Below, one piece after another: positions 44,847-53,790 of a stretch of 64,000 bases of DNA. The translations under genes were made by a program, and so were the position numbers. The DNA is from Peribacillus deserti (GTDB lineage Bacteria > Bacillota > Bacilli > Bacillales > DSM-1321): NCBI RefSeq assembly GCF_002863585.1, contig NZ_PGUY01000038.1:39805-103804 (forward strand), read 5' to 3'. Each line of letters starts with the position of its first letter. The stretch's first letter is position 1. Under the pieces are notes generated by a model, which did not search any database, was not told the DNA's origin, and worked only from the letters and a program-made list of their open reading frames with translations.

Positions 44847-45583
44847 GACTAACACCCTGAGTTCTTTTTAATATGAGCGTTCAAATCAAATAGGTTGATT
44901 GTGTAATGTTTTAATGAGTCTGGATAATGATGAAATTCTTATAATAAATCATATGTTTTCATTAATGTTCATATTTTCTCAATTGGGACACTCTCTTGTA
45001 TGAAATAGAGTAGTAGGGAAAAGGACTTTATTAGAGGGGATGAAGGACAATAAATATGGTGTGTGTTGTTGGTGATGACTCACGAAGATTCAAAAAAGAG
45101 TTGAGTGAAAAGTCCTTCATGGTCGCGATGAAGGCCGAAAATTAGCAAAAGGGAGAGAGAAAAGTCCTTCATAAGTGGGATGAAGGCCGAAAAGTAGAGA
45201 AAGAGAGAGAAAAAAGTCCTTCATGAGGTCCATGAAGCCCGAAAAGTAGTAAAAGAGAGAGAGAAAAGTTTTTCATGGCGGTGATGAAACCCGAAAAGTA
45301 GAATAAGAGAGAGAGAAAAGTCCTTCATAAGTGTGATGAAGGCCGAAAAGTAGAAAAAGAGAGAGGAAAAAGTCCTTCATACGGGTGATGAAGGCCGAAA
45401 AGTAGAAAAAGAGAGAGAAAAAAGTCCTTCATAAGGGTGATGAAGGCCGAAAAGTAGAATAAGGGAGAGAGAAAAGTCGTTCATGAGGTCCATGAAGGCC
45501 TAAAAGTAGCAAAGGAGAGAGAGAAAAGTCCTTCATATGCTTTATAAAGTGGGGATATCCAATTTGTCGATACTGATTTATTA
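44847..45583. other. Intergenic region with the 52-bp repeat array
   Basis: No gene. The array at 45111-45545 fills most of it; a degenerate further unit (AAAAGGACTTTATTAGAGGG then ATGAAGG) lies near 45016-45055. Confidence 0.6.
45111..45545 (+). repeat. Nine 52-bp tandem repeats with an internal palindrome
   Basis: Units start at 45111, 45163, 45215, 45267, 45319, 45371, 45423, 45475 and 45527: exactly 52 bases each time, the last cut short. Each unit has AGTCCTTCAT, six to seven variable bases, ATGAAGGCCGAAAAGTAG and a purine-only tract (GAGAGAGAAAA). CCTTCAT and ATGAAGG form a small inverted repeat. Units differ by substitutions but not by insertions or deletions. Confidence 0.95.
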
Positions 45584-46489
45584 TTACTCGTAAAAAGACC
45601 ATTGATGAACGCCTGCTATTTTAAGCTTTTTCTTCAAAATTTCTCTAATCCTTTTTTTAGACTGAATGATATTACACCAATCATGAATGATATTCGTAGT
45701 AATTTTCTGTTCTGGAAAGAGAAGGATAAATTCATCCACACTGCGCATCACTGAGGATACCACCGTTTCTGCCTGTCCACACTTTTTGCAGATACATTTC
45801 TGTCCCTCCACTGTGATGGAAAACGAGCTGCACTCTACACAGGCGATCCCTTTTTGAAGGTGCGCATATTCATAAGCTGGTAAATGCTTAAAAGGAGATT
45901 CCTTGGTATGCAAGGAAATTAATTGTTCAGCCAGTATTTTGAATTTTCCATCTAACTTATTAGATATTGCATTTAACTTTTTAAAATAGCGGTTAACCTG
46001 GGTGGGGAAAATGAAAGGTTTATTGAGAGGTGTTTGATATAAGGTGAATTCAGGGTTGATAAAAACAACCGAAGCAGTAATGGGTATGTTAAATCCGAGG
46101 TTGTGCAGTAATTGTCGCAGCAAGGATTCGCTCCTGTTTAATTGGTTTAGTGGATTATTGATTTCAACATTAGGTTTCATATAAAATCTATCCGACTCAT
46201 AATAATAATCGCCTTCAAAATTTTTCACTTCGAAAAGGTAAATGGATTCTGATTTTATTATTAGCGAGTCGATTTGAAACATGGTGTTATTTATTTTTAG
46301 CAGCAAATCGCTTAATATGATACACTCACAATCAAGTTTTTCTGTTAAAGAATCAAATAATAGTTCTCCTTCATAGCCCTTTTTAAGGCTGAAATACTGC
46401 TGCTTGTATTTCTCAGGCATATTCAGCCGTGTATGTAATGATTTCAAAATCAGCAGTTCCGTAGATTCAGTTCGAGATTTTAATAGCAT
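45584..46489 (-). CDS. NERD-domain protein with C-terminal zinc ribbon
   Basis: 301 aa. NERD (nuclease-related) domain about 38-160: GYEGELLFDSL, the core LLLKINNTMFQIDSLIIKSESIYLFEVKNFEG with the Asp...Glu-x-Lys pattern of the restriction-endonuclease fold. C-terminal CVECSSF...CICKKCG looks like a four-Cys zinc ribbon. NERD proteins are suspected nucleases in DNA processing; function here is unknown. It ends beside the 52-bp array. Confidence 0.85.
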   Translation of the reverse strand: MLLKSRTESTELLILKSLHTRLNMPEKYKQQYFSLKKGYEGELLFDSLTEKLDCECIILSDLLLKINNTMFQIDSLIIKSESIYLFEVKNFEGDYYYESDRFYMKPNVEINNPLNQLNRSESLLRQLLHNLGFNIPITASVVFINPEFTLYQTPLNKPFIFPTQVNRYFKKLNAISNKLDGKFKILAEQLISLHTKESPFKHLPAYEYAHLQKGIACVECSSFSITVEGQKCICKKCGQAETVVSSVMRSVDEFILLFPEQKITTNIIHDWCNIIQSKKRIREILKKKLKIAGVHQWSFYE

Positions 46490-46580
46490 TCTTCACTTCT
46501 GCTCCTTTCAAGCTTATATACTAATGTGCTTATTAAATGGAGAAATAGCAGCTGAAATAGATCACAGCTGCTATCATCGG

Positions 46581-47294
46581 CTACTGAACTATTTCATTCT
46601 TCCCCAAGTTTTCTCCTATCTCTAATAATCCAGATATAAATCGTTCAATATCTCCAACAAGCACCCCGCCGTGCCCCGTACACATAATATGGGCATCAAA
46701 ACCCTTCATCGTAGATAATCCCTCTAGTAAACGATCTAAATGGTCCTTAGAAACTCCGCCACCCCGTAGGTACTCGAGCCATTCTTTTTTAAGATCATTC
46801 CCATCCGAAACTAACCCATCTTTTGATAGAGGGTCGCCGAAAAAGCACAGGAAATCACCCGTGAATAGGATTTTTGAGGGTTGATGGAAAATCGCTATTG
46901 AACCAGGAGTATGCAGGCCCACTAAACGGTATTCGTAGTCTTCCAGGATTCCGTGATCTGACAACTCATAGGTGAATTCATCTGGTTCCGGGTATTCAAT
47001 GTGACTGCGTTCATTTGGATGAATGAATTTCTTTGCATTCTTAAAAACAGCTGCTCCTTGTACATGATCTTCATGACCATGTGTTGCAACGATAAGTGTT
47101 ACGTCTTCAGGGGATCTGCCTAATTTATTTAGAGCTTCAACTAAGTAAGAGGAATGCTCCTTTTTGCCGCAATCGATTAAGGTCACTCCTTCTTTTTTCA
47201 CAACCAAATAGCAATTATTATAAGAATTCCATGCAGAGTCCCAAACGGCTAATACATAAACATTTTCTGTAACAAGCTCAAATAAATAATCCAC
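46581..47294 (-). CDS. Metallo-beta-lactamase-fold hydrolase
   Basis: About 237 aa with the binuclear metal motif ATHGHEDHVQGA, further ligands in GLHTPGSIAIF, FTGDFL and CTGHGG. This set is typical of glyoxalase-II-like hydrolases. Start is taken as GTG 47294, seven bases after GGAGG; the frame extends to 47354 without a ribosome site. Substrate unknown. Confidence 0.85.
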   Translation of the reverse strand: MDYLFELVTENVYVLAVWDSAWNSYNNCYLVVKKEGVTLIDCGKKEHSSYLVEALNKLGRSPEDVTLIVATHGHEDHVQGAAVFKNAKKFIHPNERSHIEYPEPDEFTYELSDHGILEDYEYRLVGLHTPGSIAIFHQPSKILFTGDFLCFFGDPLSKDGLVSDGNDLKKEWLEYLRGGGVSKDHLDRLLEGLSTMKGFDAHIMCTGHGGVLVGDIERFISGLLEIGENLGKNEIVQ

Positions 47295-47555
47295 TGTCCT
47301 GCCTCCATTTTCGAAAAAAACATATCCTATCCATTTTCTATATTGGTGCCTCACTTCCCTTCTTTATGAGAGAAACTCCGCTAAATTCCCTTCTGGACAT
47401 TATGTTGATATATTTTCCCAAGTCGCAATGAAAGGTTAATAGGCATATGTAAAAGGGTATAAGGTATATACATCGGCATTTTAAAAGGACATAAAGATTA
47501 TTTTTCTAATTATATTTTACGATAATGTTAACGCAATATAAGGAGGTCCATTAGA

Positions 47556-48587
47556 ATGAGCGAAAAAACCATAAAAGGCAGAAAACTAGTGAAAGGCATT
47601 GCACCTAATGTAGATGCGGATGCCTTATTAAACGATAAGAGAAAAGTGTTTCTTTTTGGTTCTCCCAGTTATACAAACATAGGGGACCAGGCCATTGCGT
47701 ATGCAATAGAAAAGTTTATCAGGAACCACTTTCCTTACTATGAGTACATTGAAATTATGGATTATGCAAACGATGAAGGAATTGAATTAGTGAAAGAAAT
47801 TATTAAAGAAGACGACATTGTCGGGTATACCGGCGGAGGTAATTTAGGAAGTCTTTACTTAGATATTGAGGAAGATAGAAGAAAAGTATTCGAGAGCTTT
47901 AAGAATTATAAAACCATATCTTTCCCGCAATCTGTTTATTTTGAGGATACAGAAGAAGGACAAACGGAAAAGAAGAAAACACAGGACGCTTATCATCAGA
48001 ATCCTAATCTGACCATCGCAGCGAGAGAAAATCAGACAGTGGATGTAGTAAAGGAAACATTCCGTTCCCCTGTTATCTACACTCCAGATATGGTTTTATC
48101 ATTAGATATCGAACCTAGAGATCTTCACAGAGAAGGCGTGCTTTTTGTATTGCGGGCTGATAAAGAGAAAGTAACAGAAGAAGACTTTATATCCGAGTTG
48201 ATGAGCTGGGCAGAAGAAACAGGTTCTGTGGAACGTACAGATACCGTATTATCAGAGGTAGACATCATTGATTATAAGGATAGAGAAAAGTACTTCATGA
48301 AAACTCTCGATAAAATTGCTTCCAGTAAACTCATTATCACGGACCGCCTGCATGCAATGATCTTCTCTATTATGACTAAAACACCTTGTCTAGTATTCGG
48401 GAATAGTTACGGCAAAGCCAAACATTCCTATATAGACTGGCTCAGTGAAATAAATTTCGTTGAATATACAGACAAAAAAGACATTGACCAATTGAAACCA
48501 ATCATTGAACGTTTACTGAAAGCAGAACCTAATAGTATCGATGTAAGGAAGGACTTTAAGCCGTTGAGAGATTTGTTAAAAAGTTGA
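47556..48587 (+). CDS. Polysaccharide pyruvyl transferase family protein (YxaB-like)
   Basis: 343 aa. Motifs of the family: FLFGSPSYTNIGDQAIAYAIEKFI, YTGGGNLGSLY, ISFPQSVYFED, AARENQTVD and KLIITDRLHAMIFSIMTKTPCLVFGNSYGK. Members transfer ketal-linked pyruvate onto sugars of exopolysaccharide, using PEP. The size equals that of B. subtilis YxaB, a general stress protein of this family. It stands alone with its own terminator. Confidence 0.9.
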   Translation: MSEKTIKGRKLVKGIAPNVDADALLNDKRKVFLFGSPSYTNIGDQAIAYAIEKFIRNHFPYYEYIEIMDYANDEGIELVKEIIKEDDIVGYTGGGNLGSLYLDIEEDRRKVFESFKNYKTISFPQSVYFEDTEEGQTEKKKTQDAYHQNPNLTIAARENQTVDVVKETFRSPVIYTPDMVLSLDIEPRDLHREGVLFVLRADKEKVTEEDFISELMSWAEETGSVERTDTVLSEVDIIDYKDREKYFMKTLDKIASSKLIITDRLHAMIFSIMTKTPCLVFGNSYGKAKHSYIDWLSEINFVEYTDKKDIDQLKPIIERLLKAEPNSIDVRKDFKPLRDLLKS

Positions 48588-48591
48588 TTAA

Positions 48592-48624
48592 AGAGACTGT
48601 CGGGAAATCGACAGTCTTTTATTT
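48592..48624 (+). terminator. Terminator after the pyruvyl transferase gene
   Basis: Stem GACTGTCG / CGACAGTC, six-base loop, TTTTATTT tail. Confidence 0.85.
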
Positions 48625-48650
48625 ATGGCCGAATCTATGTATCCGAGTAA

Positions 48651-49241
48651 TTATAGCCTTGTAGATTCACTTGTATTTGTATGTAAGGGTACTGAAGGCA
48701 ATACCGCCGTTTTTAACACTAAATGTGTAACAATAAACCCAATGGTAATGGCTGCACCTAATGTGATGAGAGAACCAATTAGAGCCGGTTTAACAGTCAT
48801 AAGAAAAAGAATCGCAATGGCCAGCATCGTCATGATGATAACGGAATTCCAGAGGGTACGGTCTTGTACCTTTTCCCAAAGACGTGAAGAAGGAACACTT
48901 TGAGTTTCTTCTTTAGCTGCTGTTAAAATCATTTTTAAACGACGAAGATTTATGGCAGGTCCCATGAAAGTCATAACCATTAAAACAGCTAAAGATATAT
49001 TGATCCAAGGAACTCTCCATCCCCACGTAGAAAAAACTAAATATAAACCAGGCAATAAAATCAAGATAACACTGAATGGCAGTAAACCGTCCATCTTAAC
49101 GGCTAAAGATGACCAATCACGTAAAGTTTCCGTTTTTTTTGCATGAAGCATAGCAATCATGGCAGTCAGCGTTATTGAAACTGCAGCAAACATTATGACA
49201 GTACCGAGTATGTGGAAGAATAACAATACATTATAAAGCAT
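48651..49241 (-). CDS. DUF2269-like integral membrane protein
   Basis: 196 aa with four or five membrane segments (LLFFHILGTVIMFAAVSITL; LLPFSVILILLPGLYLVF; INISLAVLMVMTFMGPAINL; SVIIMTMLAIAILFLMTVKP; IGSLITLGAAITIGFIVTHL). An early His in FFHILG fits the predicted DUF2269 family. Function unknown. Stands alone. Confidence 0.7.
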   Translation of the reverse strand: MLYNVLLFFHILGTVIMFAAVSITLTAMIAMLHAKKTETLRDWSSLAVKMDGLLPFSVILILLPGLYLVFSTWGWRVPWINISLAVLMVMTFMGPAINLRRLKMILTAAKEETQSVPSSRLWEKVQDRTLWNSVIIMTMLAIAILFLMTVKPALIGSLITLGAAITIGFIVTHLVLKTAVLPSVPLHTNTSESTRL

Positions 49242-49741
49242 TTTCCTCGCCCCCTATTTTCAATATAATGCCATTTTATCTGATATATGTATGTTAGAAT
49301 AGGTCTTTTTATCCATAATATTAAATTTGTGTAATCCTTTAGTCGTGAATTTATATATCAGTTCATTTGGTCTAGCTAAAAAGGTGCTTGTGGTGACCTT
49401 ATATAACTAAGTTAAAATTAGCTGTTTAGACAGGTTCCTTGACTTAATTAAATTCGAAAATTTATAAGACATTGAAGCCTGGACGCTCCTGATAAAAATG
49501 TGAGACGTTTCTGTGTAATGTGGTACCCGCAGGTTCGGGAAATAATTCGGGAAATGGGGGACAGTCCCCATAATTTTGGGAAATGTGGACAGTCTCCGCG
49601 GTATAATAAATAGGCTGGTGCAGACATTAATGGCAGGAGTTGTATATTTTTTATACATAAATTTGTTTGTGTTTTGTTTCATATATGTGAGGTATGAGAA
49701 AAAAAGAGTATAATAAGTCAAATTTTGAAAAAGGAGAGCTT
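49242..49741. other. Intergenic region upstream of selO
   Basis: No gene. Contains a REP-like palindrome (GGGGACAGTCCCC, 49557-49569) followed by a degenerate partner (GTGGACAGTCTCC near 49585-49597). Confidence 0.4.
49557..49569. repeat. REP-like palindrome
   Basis: GGGGACAGTCCCC, a perfect 13-base palindrome with a second weaker copy 28 bases on. Short elements of this sequence recur in Bacillus genomes, in some cases with Y1-type REP transposases; none is seen here. Confidence 0.45.
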
Positions 49742-51205
49742 ATGACTAATCGTAATGAAAATGGATGGAACTTTGATAATAGTTATGCCCGTCTTCCTAA
49801 GTTGTTTTTTTCGAGTACAAATCCAGCTGCTGTCCCCTCGCCGAAACTGGCTATTTTCAATAAAGAGCTGGCCTTATCCCTGGGTTTAGATGCTGAGGCT
49901 CTGCAAAGTGAAAAGGGTGCAGCATTTTTTTCCGGAAATGAGATTTCGGAAGGTTCATCGCCTCTTGCACAAGCCTATGCAGGACATCAATTCGGTCATT
50001 TTAATATGCTGGGAGACGGCCGTGCTGTGCTGTTAGGGGAGCAGGTCACACCTGAAGAGAATAGGGTTGATATTCAGCTTAAGGGGGCAGGCAGGACGCC
50101 ATACTCACGCGGGGGAGACGGGCGTGCGGCACTTGGTCCGATGCTTCGCGAATATATTATAAGTGAGGCTATGCATGCGCTCGGAATCCCTACCACACGC
50201 AGCCTGGCAGTCGTAACTACTGGAGAGACCATCTACCGGGAGACTAAACTGCCTGGGGCCATTCTAGTGCGTACAGCTTCAAGCCATCTGCGCGTCGGGA
50301 CTTTTCAATATGCCGCAACATGGGGTTCAGAAGAGGAACTCCGCACACTGGCTGATTACGCAATAAAGCGCCATTTTCCAGAGCTTGAAACTACAGAAAA
50401 CCGATATCTGTCACTGCTTCAGGAAGTGATCAGGCGGCAGGCTATGCTGATTGCTAAGTGGCAGCTTGTTGGCTTTATTCATGGTGTAATGAACACTGAT
50501 AATATGACGATCAGCGGCGAAACCATTGACTATGGTCCGTGCGCCTTTATGGATGTGTATAATCCGGCTACGGTATTCAGTTCGATAGATACCCAGGGCC
50601 GCTATGCCTTTGGCAATCAGCCGAATATTGGCGGCTGGAATCTCGCCCGGTTTGCTGAAAGTCTATTGCCTCTACTGCATGAAAAACAGGAAGAGGCTGT
50701 TGAGATAGCCCAGAATGAGATTTCAAAGTTTCCAAAGCTGTATTACAGCAGCTGGCTTGAAGGAATGAGGGCCAAACTCGGATTATTTAATCAAGAGGAA
50801 CAGGATAAATCTTTAATTGAAGATCTCCTCGATATCATGGAGAAGAATCGAGCGGACCATACCAATACATTCCGTGCCCTGACCTTTGATACGGTGAAGG
50901 AAACAGCCCTGTCGGGAACTCCTGAATTCACAGAGTGGCATGAGCGGTGGCAGGCAAGGCTTGGCAGGCAGGAGGAATCGAGAGACGCTTCAGTTCAATT
51001 AATGAGGAACAGCAATCCAGCCGTAATTCCTCGGAACCACCGGGTAGAAGCAGCGCTTGAAGCAGCTGTGAAAGAAGGGGACTACAGCGTGATGGAACGG
51101 CTTTTGGATGTACTATCAAGACCTTTCGAGCACACTCCGGAACAGGCTGAATACGCTGCACTGCCTGCATCAACAGCACCGTATCGGACATACTGCGGGA
51201 CCTGA
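49742..51205 (+). CDS. selO: Protein adenylyltransferase SelO (YdiU/UPF0061)
   Basis: 487-residue pseudokinase-fold enzyme that transfers AMP to Ser/Thr/Tyr of target proteins, in E. coli linked to oxidative stress. Motifs: [70 protein letters not shown] strand ([16 protein letters not shown]), [24 protein letters not shown] with the catalytic Asp-Asn pair, and a CGT end. ATG 49742 follows AAAAAGGAGAG; the frame opens earlier at 49694 without a ribosome site. Confidence 0.95.
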   Translation: MTNRNENGWNFDNSYARLPKLFFSSTNPAAVPSPKLAIFNKELALSLGLDAEALQSEKGAAFFSGNEISEGSSPLAQAYAGHQFGHFNMLGDGRAVLLGEQVTPEENRVDIQLKGAGRTPYSRGGDGRAALGPMLREYIISEAMHALGIPTTRSLAVVTTGETIYRETKLPGAILVRTASSHLRVGTFQYAATWGSEEELRTLADYAIKRHFPELETTENRYLSLLQEVIRRQAMLIAKWQLVGFIHGVMNTDNMTISGETIDYGPCAFMDVYNPATVFSSIDTQGRYAFGNQPNIGGWNLARFAESLLPLLHEKQEEAVEIAQNEISKFPKLYYSSWLEGMRAKLGLFNQEEQDKSLIEDLLDIMEKNRADHTNTFRALTFDTVKETALSGTPEFTEWHERWQARLGRQEESRDASVQLMRNSNPAVIPRNHRVEAALEAAVKEGDYSVMERLLDVLSRPFEHTPEQAEYAALPASTAPYRTYCGT

Positions 51206-52085
51206 TAGATAACTGGAACATCTAAGTACAAAATTAATGCTGCCCCTATTCGGGCAGCATCCAAGGCTGTCGGGAAATTCTCGGCGGCTTTGTTACTGTT
51301 CTGATTTACGATAAACCAGTCCATCCTGGCGCGATAATCTAGTTTCTTGCAAGGTATAGCCGATCCCTGTCTGGTTTTCTACCCGAAATGGATGAAAGCC
51401 CTGCCATCAAAGTGAGGAACCCATTTAGCAATCAGCATATTCCTCAAAAGAAAAGCATAAGGACTGCTAGATAAGCATAAAGCACCAAAGATAAGCATAA
51501 AGCACCAAAGATAAGCATAGGAAAATGAGAGATAATCATAAACATGGAAAAGATAAGCATAAAATCAAGATCCTTAAGCATAAACCTTCAACATATAAGC
51601 ATATCTCCATAGAAGTTAAGCATAAATTCTTTTGCGTGTTTCTACTTTCTGTACATTTAATAAAAACCTCTTCCAAAAAGCCTGTTTTTCCAGAGCTGTG
51701 AAGTCAATTTGCAAAAAGGTTACAAGATTAGGGTTCATACCTAAAAAAATGGCGTCTTTTCGGTGAAAACTGGACTGGAATTCTCCGCTGTTTTGCAGTG
51801 TTGCAATATAAATTCAACCAGCCGAAAACACAATTAACCCGAAAAAATACTGCTCCTCCATAATCGTAAAAGAGTGCAAATGTCCATTAAAATGTAAAGG
51901 GCTTCTCGTTCCAGAGTAACAGCGTAAACATAGAATTATTTTTCAACAACTTATTAATAACATTTGTTAACGGCTAAATGAAAGTCATAGGGCATTGGAA
52001 GACTTAAGAAAAATAGTCTATATAAATTTTCTTGAAAAAAATGTATTCAGTCAGTGTTAAGGATTTTAATCGACTGAGGTGAATG
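51206..52085. other. Intergenic region with hairpin and a phased repeat array
   Basis: No gene. A hairpin ATGCTGCCC / GGGCAGCAT at 51237-51260 may end selO transcription although no T run follows. The array of 51453-51624 follows; the remainder shows nothing recognisable. Confidence 0.5.
51453..51624 (+). repeat. TAAGCATAAA repeat array A, about 21-bp period
   Basis: AAGCATA (or AATCATA once) starts at 51453, 51473, 51493, 51513, 51534, 51555, 51576, 51597 and 51618: spacings 20, 20, 20, 21, 21, 21, 21, 21. The 10-11 bases between the motifs mostly vary while the period does not. A second array with the same motif and period lies at 59669-59779. Confidence 0.9.
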
Positions 52086-52361
52086 ATGAAAATTTTTCTA
52101 ATCACCACCCAAATCCTATACGTAGTTTGTCTAGTGCCTTGGCTCCCAATCTGGGGGTTGTCGTTTATGAGTTTTGACAATGGAGTGTATATTGGCAACT
52201 CCGCCTTTGTTTTAGCAATCGGTGCCTATCCGCTTGCAGTGGTCATCTGTTCGATACTAGCATGGTGGCTTCGCGGCCGCAGCAAAAGAAAGGCCGCTAT
52301 CGTTAATCTTATTCCAATGTTATGGATTGTGGCTTACGGACTGTTGTTTATCCTGGTTTAA
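52086..52361 (+). CDS. Small membrane protein, unknown function
   Basis: 91 aa with three hydrophobic stretches: IFLITTQILYVVCLVPWLPIWGLSF, SAFVLAIGAYPLAVVICSILAWWL and AAIVNLIPMLWIVAYGLLFILV, with a basic loop RGRSKRK between the last two. Start at ATG 52086 gives better spacing to GAGGTGA than ATG 52083. No family recognised. It converges on the gnt operon and shares a terminator with it. Confidence 0.65.
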   Translation: MKIFLITTQILYVVCLVPWLPIWGLSFMSFDNGVYIGNSAFVLAIGAYPLAVVICSILAWWLRGRSKRKAAIVNLIPMLWIVAYGLLFILV

Positions 52362-52375
52362 ACAGAAAAAACCAA

Positions 52376-52416
52376 TAAAAAAAGATTCCGCTGGTTATAT
52401 AAGCGGAATCTTTTTT
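52376..52416. terminator. Bidirectional terminator between the small membrane gene and gntP
   Basis: Stem AAAAAAGATTCCGCT with its complement around nine bases; A run on one side and T run on the other serve both strands. Confidence 0.9.
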
Positions 52417-52425
52417 GGACGTTTT

Positions 52426-53772
52426 TTATACGATTAAGCTTAGTAACAGAATAAAGCATAGTCCAGCTACTGAAATGATTGTCTCCAATAATGTCCACGT
52501 TGCGAATGTTTCCTTCATGCTTAAACCAAAATACTCTTTAAACATCCAGAAACCGGCATCGTTCACATGTGAAGCGATTACACTTCCTGCACCGGTTGCA
52601 AGTACGACTAATGCAAGGTTGACATCAGACTGACCTAACATAGGGATGACTAACCCGGAAGTAGTTAAGGCAGCAACGGTGGCAGATCCTAATGAGATAC
52701 GTAAGAGTGCTGCGATCATCCAGGCAAGCAGGATGGGTGAGAGTGCAGTTCCCTTGAAAAGTTCTGCAACGTAGTCGCCTACACCGCCATCGATTAATAT
52801 TTGCTTAAAGGCACCGCCGCCGCCGATAATCAAGAGCATCATCCCAATATGAGTGATGGCTGTCGTACAGGAATCCATGACCGTCTTAATAGGGATCTTT
52901 CTAGCAAGACCCATTGTATAAACAGCAACTAAGAGGGAGATCAGCATGGCTGTGGAAGCATCTCCGATAAAACGAATAATGGCCAGGAAATGGTTATCTT
53001 CAAACCCAATTGTTTTTTGCAGAAGGGTAATGATGGTTGCGATCGACATTAAGATAACAGGGAGCATTGCTGTAAATACACTGATGCCGAAGCCTGGTGT
53101 TTCCTCAAGCTTAAATGACTTTTGATCTCCTAGTGATGCAATGCTGCCGGTTTTATTAAATGAATCCGGTACCAATTTTTTTGCTAGTTTAGTAAATACC
53201 GGGCCAGCCAGGATAACTGTAGGTACAGCTACTATAAATCCGTAAAGCAACACTTCACCAAGGTTTGCGCCATATTCGCCCGCAATAACGGTCGGACCCG
53301 GATGCGGCGGCAGGAATCCATGGGTAACAGACAAAGCGGCGACCATTGGGATACCGACAAAAAGAATAGAAATCTTCAATTCTTTTGATATAGCAAAAAC
53401 GATCGGAATCAATAATACTAGTCCCACTTCAAAGAATAAAGCGATTCCAATTATGAACGAGGCAGCAACAACTGCCCATTGAATATTTTTTTCTCCAAAT
53501 TTATTAACGAGTGTCATTGCAATGCGCTGAGCACCGCCAGAATCAGAAATCAATCTTCCTAACATGGCTCCAAGTCCAAAGATTAAAGCTAAATGACCGA
53601 GCGTTCCGCCAAGGCCCGCTTCAATGGATTTAACAATTTGGTCCATTGGCATGCCAAGTGCCAATGCGACCCCAAATGATACGATAATTAATGAAATAAA
53701 GGTATTTAATTTTAAGCCCATAATGAGCCCTAATAGTGCTAAGATTCCCAATGCTACTATGAATAATGGCAT
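52426..53772 (-). CDS. gntP: Gluconate permease GntP
   Basis: 448-residue polytopic gluconate:H+ symporter with FLPPHPGPTVIAGEYGANLG and ASHVNDAGFWMFKEYFG. Last gene of gntRKP on the minus strand; gntZ, present in B. subtilis, is not seen downstream. It is a clear paralogue of 27898-29244, sharing KLNTFISLIIVSF, GLGGTLGHLALIFG and KKFGEKNIQWAVV-like stretches, so the lar-cluster copy may have arisen from such a gene. Confidence 0.95.
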   Translation of the reverse strand: MPLFIVALGILALLGLIMGLKLNTFISLIIVSFGVALALGMPMDQIVKSIEAGLGGTLGHLALIFGLGAMLGRLISDSGGAQRIAMTLVNKFGEKNIQWAVVAASFIIGIALFFEVGLVLLIPIVFAISKELKISILFVGIPMVAALSVTHGFLPPHPGPTVIAGEYGANLGEVLLYGFIVAVPTVILAGPVFTKLAKKLVPDSFNKTGSIASLGDQKSFKLEETPGFGISVFTAMLPVILMSIATIITLLQKTIGFEDNHFLAIIRFIGDASTAMLISLLVAVYTMGLARKIPIKTVMDSCTTAITHIGMMLLIIGGGGAFKQILIDGGVGDYVAELFKGTALSPILLAWMIAALLRISLGSATVAALTTSGLVIPMLGQSDVNLALVVLATGAGSVIASHVNDAGFWMFKEYFGLSMKETFATWTLLETIISVAGLCFILLLSLIV

Positions 53773-53790
53773 CGTATTCCCTCCTATGTC

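Noticed and set aside
45111..45545. CRISPR array
   Set aside because: The whole 52-base unit is repeated with scattered substitutions; there are no unique spacers of regular length and no cas genes.
49742..51205. Truncated SelO
   Set aside because: All family motifs through to the C-terminal CGT are present and the length is normal.
51453..51624. CRISPR-like array of short repeats and variable spacers
   Set aside because: Repeat (about 10 bases) and spacers (about 11) are far too short, and no cas genes are near.
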